From NCBI GenBank assembly GCA_963750075.1, contig CAVVPG010000001.1:1116001-1180000 (forward strand): a DNA stretch of 64,000 nt, read 5' to 3'. A program made the translations under genes and the position numbers. The stretch is from Bog-473 sp963750075. Lineage in GTDB: Bacteria; Actinomycetota; Acidimicrobiia; Acidimicrobiales; RAAP-2. The notes beneath the pieces are model-generated. The model was not told the origin of the DNA. It saw only the letters and a list, made by a program, of their open reading frames with translations, and did no database searches. Shown here one piece after another: positions 15,619 through 22,668 of this stretch (position 1 is the first letter of the stretch; every line of letters begins with the position of its first letter).

Positions 15619-16191
15619 CTAGAAGGACACGCCGCCGGTGCCGGCAGACCCGCCCGAGCCGGAGCTCGAGCTCGAGCCGGATCCCGAGCCCGCCGTCCTC
15701 CCCATCACGACGACGGACCAGGCGCCCCATTTGTCCCTGATGTTCCCCTTGACCTGGCCGGCCTTCTTGTCCTCGGAGAACCAGTACAGCGGCTTGCCCA
15801 TGTAGGTCACCTGGAGGGTGCCGTTCTTCAGCTGGACCGTACCCAGATTCGCGGCGTTCACCCCTGAGCCGGCCGTCGCGCTCGTGGCGCCCGTCGGCAA
15901 CAGGAGCTGGGGCCAAACCTTCAAGCACTTCGTGCCACAAGCCGTCTTGCTCGCCTTCAGCGTGTAGAGCGTGGTGCCGCTGACGAGGATCGTGCCGTAA
16001 TGCGAGTTCTTGGTCGTCGAGACCACGACCCCGGTGGCGGCACCGGCGCTCTCCGCGGCAATGAGGGATGCAGCGAGGCCGCCGGCGGCCAACGCAGCGG
16101 CGGCCAGGCGCCCCAGCGGGACCCCGCGCGCCGTCTCGTGCGGGTGGTCCTTCGTCATGTCGCTCTTCTCCTGCTCGAGTCTCGTCCTCAT
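15619..16191 (-). CDS. Secreted COG4315-type repeat protein (Lipoprotein_15), leftward copy
   Basis: The 190-aa protein has an export signal ending near AESAGAATG and two repeats of the COG4315/PF03640 family. The first reads LYTLKASKTACGTKCLKVWP and the second LYWFSEDKKAGQVKG, which fits the family's Yx(FWY)xxD pattern. There is no lipobox. The tail is Gly/Ser-rich. I choose ATG 16191 because GGAGGA lies just upstream; ATG 16158 with GGAGAAG is the alternative. The function of the family is unknown; the paired Cys and aromatic residues suggest ligand or metal binding outside the cell. It leads the operon with the hydroxylase, DoxX and ICMT-like genes. Confidence 0.85.
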   Translation of the reverse strand: MRTRLEQEKSDMTKDHPHETARGVPLGRLAAAALAAGGLAASLIAAESAGAATGVVVSTTKNSHYGTILVSGTTLYTLKASKTACGTKCLKVWPQLLLPTGATSATAGSGVNAANLGTVQLKNGTLQVTYMGKPLYWFSEDKKAGQVKGNIRDKWGAWSVVVMGRTAGSGSGSSSSSGSGGSAGTGGVSF

Positions 16192-16377
16192 GGTTCCTCC
16201 GACTGTCCTGGGTTCATCATTCGTCATACGGGTGAGAATGACAACGGGATGGCCCGGCCAGCCGTTTTGACGCAATCGTGCGCCTCGAGTGGGCCTGTCC
16301 GGGACTGGCGATCGCAGGCGATCCCTCCCGCGGCTTCCGCCGTACACCCGGTGTCGACGCGAGAGGAGACGACCGGT

Positions 16378-17139
16378 ATGAGCGTTCAGGAGCCACGGCA
16401 TCACACCACCCGTCGGATGCTGCCCCGGGCGGCGGCCGTGACCCTCGCCGTCGGAGGGCTCGCATCGTCGGCCCTCGTCCTCGACCCTGCCGGCGCCGTC
16501 ACGCCGAGGGCGAAGAGCCTGGTCGTTTCGACGACGACCAATCCGGCGTACGGCACGATCCTGGTGAGCGGCACCACGCTCTATACGCTCAAGGCGAGCA
16601 AGTCCCAGTGCCGTGCCAAGTGCCTCAAGGTCTGGCCCGAGCTCCTGTTGCCGAAAGGCGTGAAGAAGGCCAAGGCGAGGACCGGCGTGAACGCCGCCAA
16701 GCTCGGCACCGTGAAGCGGAAGGGCGGTGCCCTCCAGGTGACGTACGCGGGCAAGGCGCTCTACTGGTTCTACCTGGACACTGCGGCGGGACAGGTGAAC
16801 GGCGTCGGGAAGGACAAGTGGGGCACGTGGTCCGTCGTCGTGACCGTCAAGTCCACCGGCACCCTGGCTCCCGCGGCCGGAACGACGACGACCGCCCCCC
16901 CGTCGACGACCACGACCAAGGCCGCCGGTGGCACGACGCCAACGAGCGGCAGGGCCGGCGCCGGGGGCACGCCCGTCGGCGGGACCATGCCCCCCGCGGG
17001 GACGACACCGACGGCACCAGCTGCCACCATCACGACCGCACCTCCTCAGACCACGACGACGATGCCCCCGACGACGACGACCACCAGTCCGCCGACCACC
17101 ACCACGACCGCCCCGGGGGGTGGAGGCGTGGGATTCTGA
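16378..17139 (+). CDS. Secreted COG4315-type repeat protein with Thr/Pro-rich tail, rightward copy
   Basis: The 253-aa paralogue of the divergent neighbour has a twin-arginine-containing export signal (TTRRMLPRAAAVTLAVGGLA), repeat 1 LYTLKASKSQCRAKCLKVWP and repeat 2 LYWFYLDTAAGQVNG. After about residue 155 it runs into a long low-complexity tail of Thr, Pro and Gly encoded by ACG/ACC repeats, which could span the cell wall. The ATG at 16378 sits behind GAGAGGAG. The shared sequence shows a duplication followed by different tails. The 186-base gap between the two starts should hold both promoters, so they may be co-regulated. Confidence 0.85.
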   Translation: MSVQEPRHHTTRRMLPRAAAVTLAVGGLASSALVLDPAGAVTPRAKSLVVSTTTNPAYGTILVSGTTLYTLKASKSQCRAKCLKVWPELLLPKGVKKAKARTGVNAAKLGTVKRKGGALQVTYAGKALYWFYLDTAAGQVNGVGKDKWGTWSVVVTVKSTGTLAPAAGTTTTAPPSTTTTKAAGGTTPTSGRAGAGGTPVGGTMPPAGTTPTAPAATITTAPPQTTTTMPPTTTTTSPPTTTTTAPGGGGVGF

Positions 17140-17177
17140 CGGACGGTCCGGGCGGTGCCAGCTTCTCGCCGGATGGA

Positions 17178-18047
17178 TCAGCCGAGGCCGACGAGATCGG
17201 GTACGAGCGGACCCCACGTCTCTTCGAGCCATCGGGTGGGCTCGGGCCCGGTCGAACGCACGACGATGGCGTGCGTGCCGGCGGTCTTGAGGAGCCCGGC
17301 CTCGCGCATGATGCTCTCCGGTGAGGCGTCCTCGGGCAGCGCGATCAGGGCGGTGACCTCGATCTCGCTCGGGTCCCGGCCGAGGTCGTCACAGTGGCGG
17401 CGCAGGACGTCCACCTTGTGGGCCACGGTTGCGGTGTCACCGATGAAGTTGCAGGCGTCCGCGTACTTCGCGACGATCCGCAACGTCTTGCGCTCTCCGC
17501 CGCCACCGATGAGGACCCGTGGCCGTGGGGTGCTGACAGGGCGGGGGGAGCACAGCGTCTCAGCTAGCTGGTAGTGGGTGCCCTCGAACGCGCCGTTGTC
17601 GTCGCTCCACATCTGGAAGCAGATCTGGAGGGTCTCCTCGAGGCGCTCGTAGCGCTCCCGCAGCGGCGGGAACGGAACGCCGAGGCCCCGGTGTTCCCGT
17701 TCGTACCAGGCAGCGCCCAGACCGAGTTCGGCCCGACCGCCCGAGAGCACGTCCAGCGTGGTGATGGTCTTGGCCAGGAGCCCCGGATGGCGGTAGGTCA
17801 CGCCGCCCACGAGGAGCCGGAACCGCAACCGCTCGGTCTTGGCCGCGGCGAAGGAGAGTGCCGTGTACCCCTCGAGCATCGGCTCCTCGGCGGGCCAGAG
17901 CATGTCCATCTGGAACCAGTGGTCCATCACCGACAGCGTCCGCACCCCGATTGCCTCGGCCGTCCGGGCAAGCGATGCGAACGTCGGCCCGATGGCGGCG
18001 GGACCACCGGGCCAGGTGAAGCGCGGCACGTGGATGTCGAGTTCCAT
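17178..18047 (-). CDS. LLM-class F420-dependent oxidoreductase
   Basis: The 289-aa protein fits the F420-dependent LLM subgroup: an N-terminal strand MELDIHVPRFTW, SVMDHWFQM (about 39-47), the GGVTYRHPGLLAKTITTLDVLSGGRAELGLGAAWYEREH region that binds the cofactor, and LIGGGGERKTLRIVAKYADACNF later. Such enzymes use reduced or oxidised F420 for hydride transfer; the substrate is unknown. The frame is complete and of normal length. It is convergent with the secreted protein gene and divergent from the acyl-AMP ligase, 90 bases away. The LLM gene at 36757 is clearly related. Confidence 0.9.
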   Translation of the reverse strand: MELDIHVPRFTWPGGPAAIGPTFASLARTAEAIGVRTLSVMDHWFQMDMLWPAEEPMLEGYTALSFAAAKTERLRFRLLVGGVTYRHPGLLAKTITTLDVLSGGRAELGLGAAWYEREHRGLGVPFPPLRERYERLEETLQICFQMWSDDNGAFEGTHYQLAETLCSPRPVSTPRPRVLIGGGGERKTLRIVAKYADACNFIGDTATVAHKVDVLRRHCDDLGRDPSEIEVTALIALPEDASPESIMREAGLLKTAGTHAIVVRSTGPEPTRWLEETWGPLVPDLVGLG

Positions 18048-18136
18048 TGTCGTCCTCCCGATCGCTCCCGGCGAGGGTACCGCGGACGGTGCGACTCGAC
18101 GGGCTCGACGGAGAGGGAGGGTACTGTCGACCGGAC

Positions 18137-19738
18137 ATGAGCCTCGTCATCGACGCACTCGAAACGCCGCTCTCCAAGGAGGCGCGCGTGCACTGCCTCT
18201 CTGACGGATCGCGGCCGCTCACCCTCGCCGAGTTGGGCAGGGACGCCCGCCGGGCCGGGGCGTGGCTCGGAGGCCTTGCGGGTCGTGAAGGCACGGTGGC
18301 GGCGCTGCTCACCGCGTCGCACGACTGCCTCGCAACCTTCTTCGGCGCCCTGCGGGCTGGCGTCACGCTGGTCTCGCTGCCGCACCCCGCCCGGGGCATG
18401 GTGGCCGGGGAATACCTGGCTCAGATCGACGCCATGTGCCGCCTCACCGACGCGACCCACCTGCTGTGCGACCCCGGGCTGGCCACGCTGCTCGGCACGG
18501 CGTCCGTTCCGGTGCACGCGTTCAGCGAGTGGACATCGGGCGGAGGCAGCCGCGCGGCAGAGGCCCCGGGCAGCTTCGTGCAATTCACCTCGGGGAGCAC
18601 GGGGACGCCGAGAGGTGTCGCCCTCTCCCTCGATGCGCTGGACGCCAACCTGGCCTCCATGTACGACTGGCTGGAGCCCCGCCAGGGTGCGGTGGTCTGC
18701 AGCTGGTTGCCGCTGTCCCACGACATGGGCCTGATCGGCCTCGCGCTGTACGCCATCTGTTCGGTGAACCCTCCCTGGTCGGTGGCCTCGGACCTCGTCC
18801 TGATGACGCCCGAATCCTTCCTGGCCGATCCGGACAGCTGGATGCGTGCCTGTACGGAGTACCGCGCCACCTCCACGACCTCACCGCCCTTCGCGCTGCG
18901 ACTGGCCGTGCGGTCCCTCCGGTCGCCGGGCACGTTCGACCTCTCGTCGCTGCGGAGCTTCGTGGTCGGGAGCGAGCCGGTACCCGCAGACGGCCTCCGT
19001 GAGTTCGAGGCCGTCGCGCTGCGGCACGGCCTGTCACCCCACGCACTGTGCCCCGGGTACGGCATGGCGGAAGCGTCGCTGGCCGTTGCCATCCACCCCA
19101 CCACCTCGCCCTGGTCCTCGGTGCGGATCGACCCCGAGGCACTCGCCCGCAGGGAGTGGGAAGAGGTCACCGGCCCGGGAATCGAACTGGTGTCGTGCGG
19201 ACCCCCCGTCCTGCACACCGAGGTGCGCACCGCCGGGGGGACGCCGATGGGCGAGCTCGAGCTCCGGAGCCCGTCGTTGCTGAGTGGGTATGTCGGGGAC
19301 CCGTCGTCGCCTGTGAGCGCCGACGGGTGGCTCCACACCGCCGACCTCGCCTACCTGCGCGATGGAGAGGTCTTCATTGCCGGTCGGACGGATGACGTCC
19401 TCATCGTCGCGGGCCGCAACATCGACGCCCGCGCGCTCGATGCGTTGGTGCAGGCGCACCCGGCGTGCCGGCCCGGCAACGCCGCCTGTGTCCCCGACGG
19501 GTCGGGGCGCTACGTCGTCGTCGCCGAGCCACGCACCGAAGCAATGACGCCAGCCGACCTGCGCACCGGGGCCCGGGAGATCCGCGCCTCACTGGCACGC
19601 CAGTTCGCCGCCAGCCCGTCGGCGGTCGTCTTCGTCGAGCGCGGCACGCTTCCGAAGACGCCGAGCGGCAAGGTGCGGCGGAATCACCTCACCGCCCTGT
19701 GGGCCGAGGACAAACTGCAGCAGGTCGCGTCGGGCTGA
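18137..19738 (+). CDS. Fatty acyl-AMP ligase-like adenylate-forming enzyme
   Basis: The 533-aa protein is an ANL-superfamily enzyme: P-loop FTSGSTGTPRG (150-160), SHDMGLIG (194-201), the A5 motif PGYGMAEASLAV (306-317), DGWLHTADLAYL (396-407) and K512 in the C-terminal PSGKVRRN. The SHDMGLIG motif and absence of a typical CoA-ligase layout favour the fatty acyl-AMP ligase type, which loads acyl chains on a carrier protein rather than CoA. I start at ATG 18137, preceded by a TAnnnT element (TACTGT, 18122-18127) about 9 bases upstream, so it may be nearly leaderless. The carrier protein and an acyltransferase follow directly. Confidence 0.88.
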   Translation: MSLVIDALETPLSKEARVHCLSDGSRPLTLAELGRDARRAGAWLGGLAGREGTVAALLTASHDCLATFFGALRAGVTLVSLPHPARGMVAGEYLAQIDAMCRLTDATHLLCDPGLATLLGTASVPVHAFSEWTSGGGSRAAEAPGSFVQFTSGSTGTPRGVALSLDALDANLASMYDWLEPRQGAVVCSWLPLSHDMGLIGLALYAICSVNPPWSVASDLVLMTPESFLADPDSWMRACTEYRATSTTSPPFALRLAVRSLRSPGTFDLSSLRSFVVGSEPVPADGLREFEAVALRHGLSPHALCPGYGMAEASLAVAIHPTTSPWSSVRIDPEALARREWEEVTGPGIELVSCGPPVLHTEVRTAGGTPMGELELRSPSLLSGYVGDPSSPVSADGWLHTADLAYLRDGEVFIAGRTDDVLIVAGRNIDARALDALVQAHPACRPGNAACVPDGSGRYVVVAEPRTEAMTPADLRTGAREIRASLARQFAASPSAVVFVERGTLPKTPSGKVRRNHLTALWAEDKLQQVASG

Positions 19739-19880
19739 GTGGGCGCGCTCCGCGGCGAGACCGACACGTACCGGTGACCCCCAGAAGACGAAGAGGGCCC
19801 GGCCATCGGGACATCGCGCCCTGATACTGTCGGCTGCATCCCGGGTAGGGACGCCCCGGCGCGCTGACAGCGGGAGAGAG

Positions 19881-20174
19881 ATGCCGACAGAGAACACACG
19901 CACCGACGTGATGTCACTCGACGAGTTCAAGGCGTGGTTGGTGGCCGAGATGGACTGGTGCCCAGCCGAGATCTCGGAGGACGACGATATGGTCGAGGAC
20001 CTCGGGATGGACTCGGTGGGTGCCGTCGACCTCCTGGCCGGAATCGAGGAGGCCGTCGGTGGTGACGTGATCATGCCCATCGAGTTGCTGCTGCAGGTCA
20101 CGACGGTCCGTGATGCCTACCTCCAGTACTGCGCGCTCTCGCACCTGCCCTACGAGAGCGATGTGCCGCGGTGA
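19881..20174 (+). CDS. Acyl carrier protein
   Basis: The 97-aa protein has the carrier-protein fold with the phosphopantetheine site LGMDSVGAVDLL; the modified serine is S45. Acidic helices (SEDDDMVEDLG) and the C-terminal helix (TVRDAYLQYC) match discrete ACPs. Start ATG 19881 follows GGGAGAGAG; ATG 19911 could also start it. Being between an acyl-AMP ligase and a GNAT gene, it very likely receives an acyl chain from the first and gives it to the second. It overlaps the GNAT gene by four bases (GTGA). Confidence 0.92.
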   Translation: MPTENTRTDVMSLDEFKAWLVAEMDWCPAEISEDDDMVEDLGMDSVGAVDLLAGIEEAVGGDVIMPIELLLQVTTVRDAYLQYCALSHLPYESDVPR

Positions 20175-20800
20175 GCGATGCGATCACCGGTCACGACGAA
20201 CCCCGGCTCTCGCCGAGCCTGCAGACCCGTCGGCTCCACCTACGGATGCTCACGAACGAGGACCACGCACCGTTGTACCGACTCTCAAGTGATCCCGACG
20301 TCACCTTCCAGTGGCGCTTCCGGGGGACGACCCCGAGCTACGACGAATTCCTGAAGCAGCTCTATCCGGGCGTGCTGTGCCAGTTCGTCGTGAGCCCGCA
20401 CGGGTCCCAGGAGGTGCTCGGGCTCGTCGTCGCCTACAACGCCGACTTCCGGCACCGGTTCTGCCACGCCGCCGTGGTCATGCACCCGAGCCTGCACCGC
20501 CGCGGCCTCGGGATCGAGGCGTTCATGGGCCTGGCCCGCTACGTGTACTACGGCTGGGACTTCCGCATGATCATCATGGAGACGGTGGGCATCGCCTTCC
20601 AGAACTTCGCCTCCGGCGAGGAGGCCGGCTACTTCACCGTCGAGGGTCGCATCCGTGATCAGTTCTATTACGGCGGGCGGTACTGGGATGGGATCTCGGT
20701 CACGCACCGCCGTGACCAATTCGAGAAGGTCATGCAGGGACCCGTGGGACAGCTCCTGGCGCCGGGACGCCGGGTGAAGGTTCCGCCACCGCCCAAGTAG
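20171..20800 (+). CDS. GNAT-family N-acyltransferase
   Basis: The 209-aa protein has the GNAT fold: the N-terminal RLHLRMLTNEDHAPLYRL segment, the central strand FCHAAVVMHPSLHRRGLGIEAFM containing the R-x-x-G-x-G/A acyl-donor pyrophosphate loop (RRGLGIEA), and YVYYGWDFRMIIMETVG. It starts with GTG overlapping the ACP stop, so its synthesis is coupled to ACP. Standard GNATs use acetyl-CoA; in this setting the donor is more likely acyl-ACP, giving an N- or O-acylated product. The acceptor is unknown. It ends the cassette. Confidence 0.85.
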   Translation: MSDAITGHDEPRLSPSLQTRRLHLRMLTNEDHAPLYRLSSDPDVTFQWRFRGTTPSYDEFLKQLYPGVLCQFVVSPHGSQEVLGLVVAYNADFRHRFCHAAVVMHPSLHRRGLGIEAFMGLARYVYYGWDFRMIIMETVGIAFQNFASGEEAGYFTVEGRIRDQFYYGGRYWDGISVTHRRDQFEKVMQGPVGQLLAPGRRVKVPPPPK

Positions 20801-20882
20801 CGGCGACCTCCCCTTTTCCCGCCGCAAGGACGGACGCGGGCCGCGCGAGCGCACGGTCCACGCCGGAGCCGTGCGGTGTCCC

Positions 20883-20888
20883 TAGGCT
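20883..20888 (+). promoter_or_regulatory. Possible -10 element of a leaderless gene
   Basis: TAGGCT fits TAnnnT and lies six bases before the ATG at 20895, which has no ribosome site, so transcription probably starts at or just before the start codon. Confidence 0.4.
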
Positions 20889-20894
20889 TCGACC

Positions 20895-21662
20895 ATGCAT
20901 CGGAAGGCTTCTCGCTTCGTCGCGGTCCTCGCGGTGATCGTCTCGGCACCCCTCACCATCGGGCTCACGGCGGGCGGTGCATGGGCGCAGGACACGACGA
21001 CCACGACGACGCTGCCGGTCACGACGACGACGGTGCCAACCACGACGACGACGGCGCCGGTCACGACGACAACGGCGGCGACCACGACAACGACGGTGCC
21101 GGTCACGACGACGACGCGGGCCCACCCGAGCACGACCACGTCACATCCGGCAACCACCACGACGACCACCGCCAAGTCGACGTCGAGCTCGACCACGTGG
21201 GGCTGGGTCCTCCTGGCCGTCGTGGTCGTGCTGGCCGCTCTCCTGGTCGTGCTGCTGATCGCCCGGACACGTCGGCAAGGTCGTGCCGCCGACTGGCAGC
21301 GCTCCGTGCGGCCTGCCGTCACGGCAGCCGAGCTCGCCCGCGACCTGGTCCTGTCCCAGACCGAGAACGACGACCAGCAACGACGGGCCAACGTCGGCGT
21401 GCAGGTGGACGAGGCCGTCGCCGGTCTCGAGCGCGCCGCGGCGACGGCACCCGACGAGGGAACCCGTGTCCTGTGCACCCGGTCCGCCGAGAGCCTGCGC
21501 GGCCTGGCTTTTGCCGTCGAGGCCGACCACCTGCTGCGCTCCGGCGGCGAGCACCCGACGGGGGAGCAACTGGCCGCGGCTGACGCGGCGCGCCGGAACC
21601 GGACCGCCGAACTGGCCGCTGCCCTCCAAGAGCTGAAGGCGTCGCTCACCCCGACCAGCTAG
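20895..21662 (+). CDS. Exported Thr-rich protein with one transmembrane helix
   Basis: The 255-aa protein has a signal peptide (about 1-31, ending GGAWA), a Thr-rich low-complexity spacer (32-100), one transmembrane helix (about 102-123) followed by ARTRRQGR, and a cytoplasmic Ala/Glu-rich helical part of about 130 residues. The topology puts the Thr-rich part outside and the helical part inside. The cytoplasmic part, with WQRSVRPAVTAAELARDLV and NDDQQRRANVGVQVDEAV, looks like a helical bundle of unknown role. No family name can be given. The start is supported by the leaderless-type -10 and the clear signal peptide. Confidence 0.8.
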   Translation: MHRKASRFVAVLAVIVSAPLTIGLTAGGAWAQDTTTTTTLPVTTTTVPTTTTTAPVTTTTAATTTTTVPVTTTTRAHPSTTTSHPATTTTTTAKSTSSSTTWGWVLLAVVVVLAALLVVLLIARTRRQGRAADWQRSVRPAVTAAELARDLVLSQTENDDQQRRANVGVQVDEAVAGLERAAATAPDEGTRVLCTRSAESLRGLAFAVEADHLLRSGGEHPTGEQLAAADAARRNRTAELAAALQELKASLTPTS

Positions 21663-21726
21663 CTCGATGCGAGCTCCAGGCCGTGCGCGCTCGACACCCA
21701 CGGCACACTGTGGTTGATTCTTGACG

Positions 21727-22668
21727 ATGGTGATCCAGCGTCGAGTGCGCGGCGCCGGGCTTTCCCTCTTCGTCACCGAGTACGGCGAGCGTGGTCGGCC
21801 GACCGTCGTGCTCGTCCACGGCTTCCCGGACACCAGCACGGTCTGGGGCCCCGTGGCCGACCGCCTGGCCACCGACCTTCACGTCGTCGCGTACGACGTC
21901 CGGGGCGCCGGTCATTCCGACGCTCCCCCAGGTCGGCGCGGCTATGCGCTCCCCGTCCTCGTCGAGGACCTGGCGGCGGTGCTCGATGCGTCGAGCCCTG
22001 ATGCACCCGTCCACCTGGTCGGTCATGACTGGGGCTCGGTGCAGGGATGGGAAGCCGTCACGACCGAAGGCCTGGCGCACCGCTTCGCCAGCTTCACCTC
22101 GGTCTCGGGACCTCCCATCGATCACGCCGGCTTGTGGGCGCAACGACACCGCTCCCTCCGGCCGGCCGACCTCCGCGTGACCTTCAAGCAGGCGCTGCAC
22201 TCCTGGTACATCGCGTACTTCCATGTCCCGCTGCTCCCCGAATGGTTGACGCGGCGCAGCCGGGCCACCAGCCTGTGGACGACGGCACTCCACCGGTTGG
22301 AGGGTGCGCCGACCGACGAGCAGTGGCCGGCACTGACGTTCGGCACGGACTTCGCTCACGGCGTGGAGCTCTACCGGGCCAACGTCCGAAGCCGGCTGCT
22401 CCGACCAGTGGCGAGGCACACGGACGTGCCCGTGCAGCTCGTCGTTCCGCGGCGCGACCGGTACGTCACGCCGGCGCTGCTGGAGGGCCTCGAGGAGTGG
22501 ACGTCGCTGCTGTGGCGCCGCCCCGCCGACGTCGGGCACTGGGTGATCCGGACCCATCCGGACGACATCGCCCGGTGGGTCGGAGAGGTGGTGACCTATG
22601 TCGAGGAGGGCAACGAGCCGGCCGACCTGCGCCGGTGCAGGGTGTTGCTCACTCGGCCCTCAGCATGA
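21727..22668 (+). CDS. Alpha/beta hydrolase, epoxide-hydrolase-like
   Basis: The 313-aa protein is an alpha/beta hydrolase: oxyanion motif HGFPDT (31-36), strand VVAYDVRGAGHSD, and nucleophile elbow GHDWGS with Asp101 as nucleophile, as in epoxide hydrolases and haloalkane dehalogenases. A late His in VGHWVIRTHP would complete the triad. The lid region contains two Tyr (WYIAYFHVP), in line with epoxide hydrolases, which use Tyr to activate the epoxide. I start at ATG 21727; the TTG at 21721 adds two residues. The gene converges with the FtsX-like permease gene and overlaps its 3' end by 20 bases. Confidence 0.85.
   Translation: MVIQRRVRGAGLSLFVTEYGERGRPTVVLVHGFPDTSTVWGPVADRLATDLHVVAYDVRGAGHSDAPPGRRGYALPVLVEDLAAVLDASSPDAPVHLVGHDWGSVQGWEAVTTEGLAHRFASFTSVSGPPIDHAGLWAQRHRSLRPADLRVTFKQALHSWYIAYFHVPLLPEWLTRRSRATSLWTTALHRLEGAPTDEQWPALTFGTDFAHGVELYRANVRSRLLRPVARHTDVPVQLVVPRRDRYVTPALLEGLEEWTSLLWRRPADVGHWVIRTHPDDIARWVGEVVTYVEEGNEPADLRRCRVLLTRPSA

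Noticed and set aside
16890..17130. Repeated ACG/ACC triplets that look like a repeat array
   Set aside because: They code the Thr/Pro tail of the secreted protein; there are no equal repeats with unique spacers, so this is not CRISPR.
20995..21180. Second run of ACGACG-type repeats
   Set aside because: They code the Thr-rich spacer of the exported protein at 20895.
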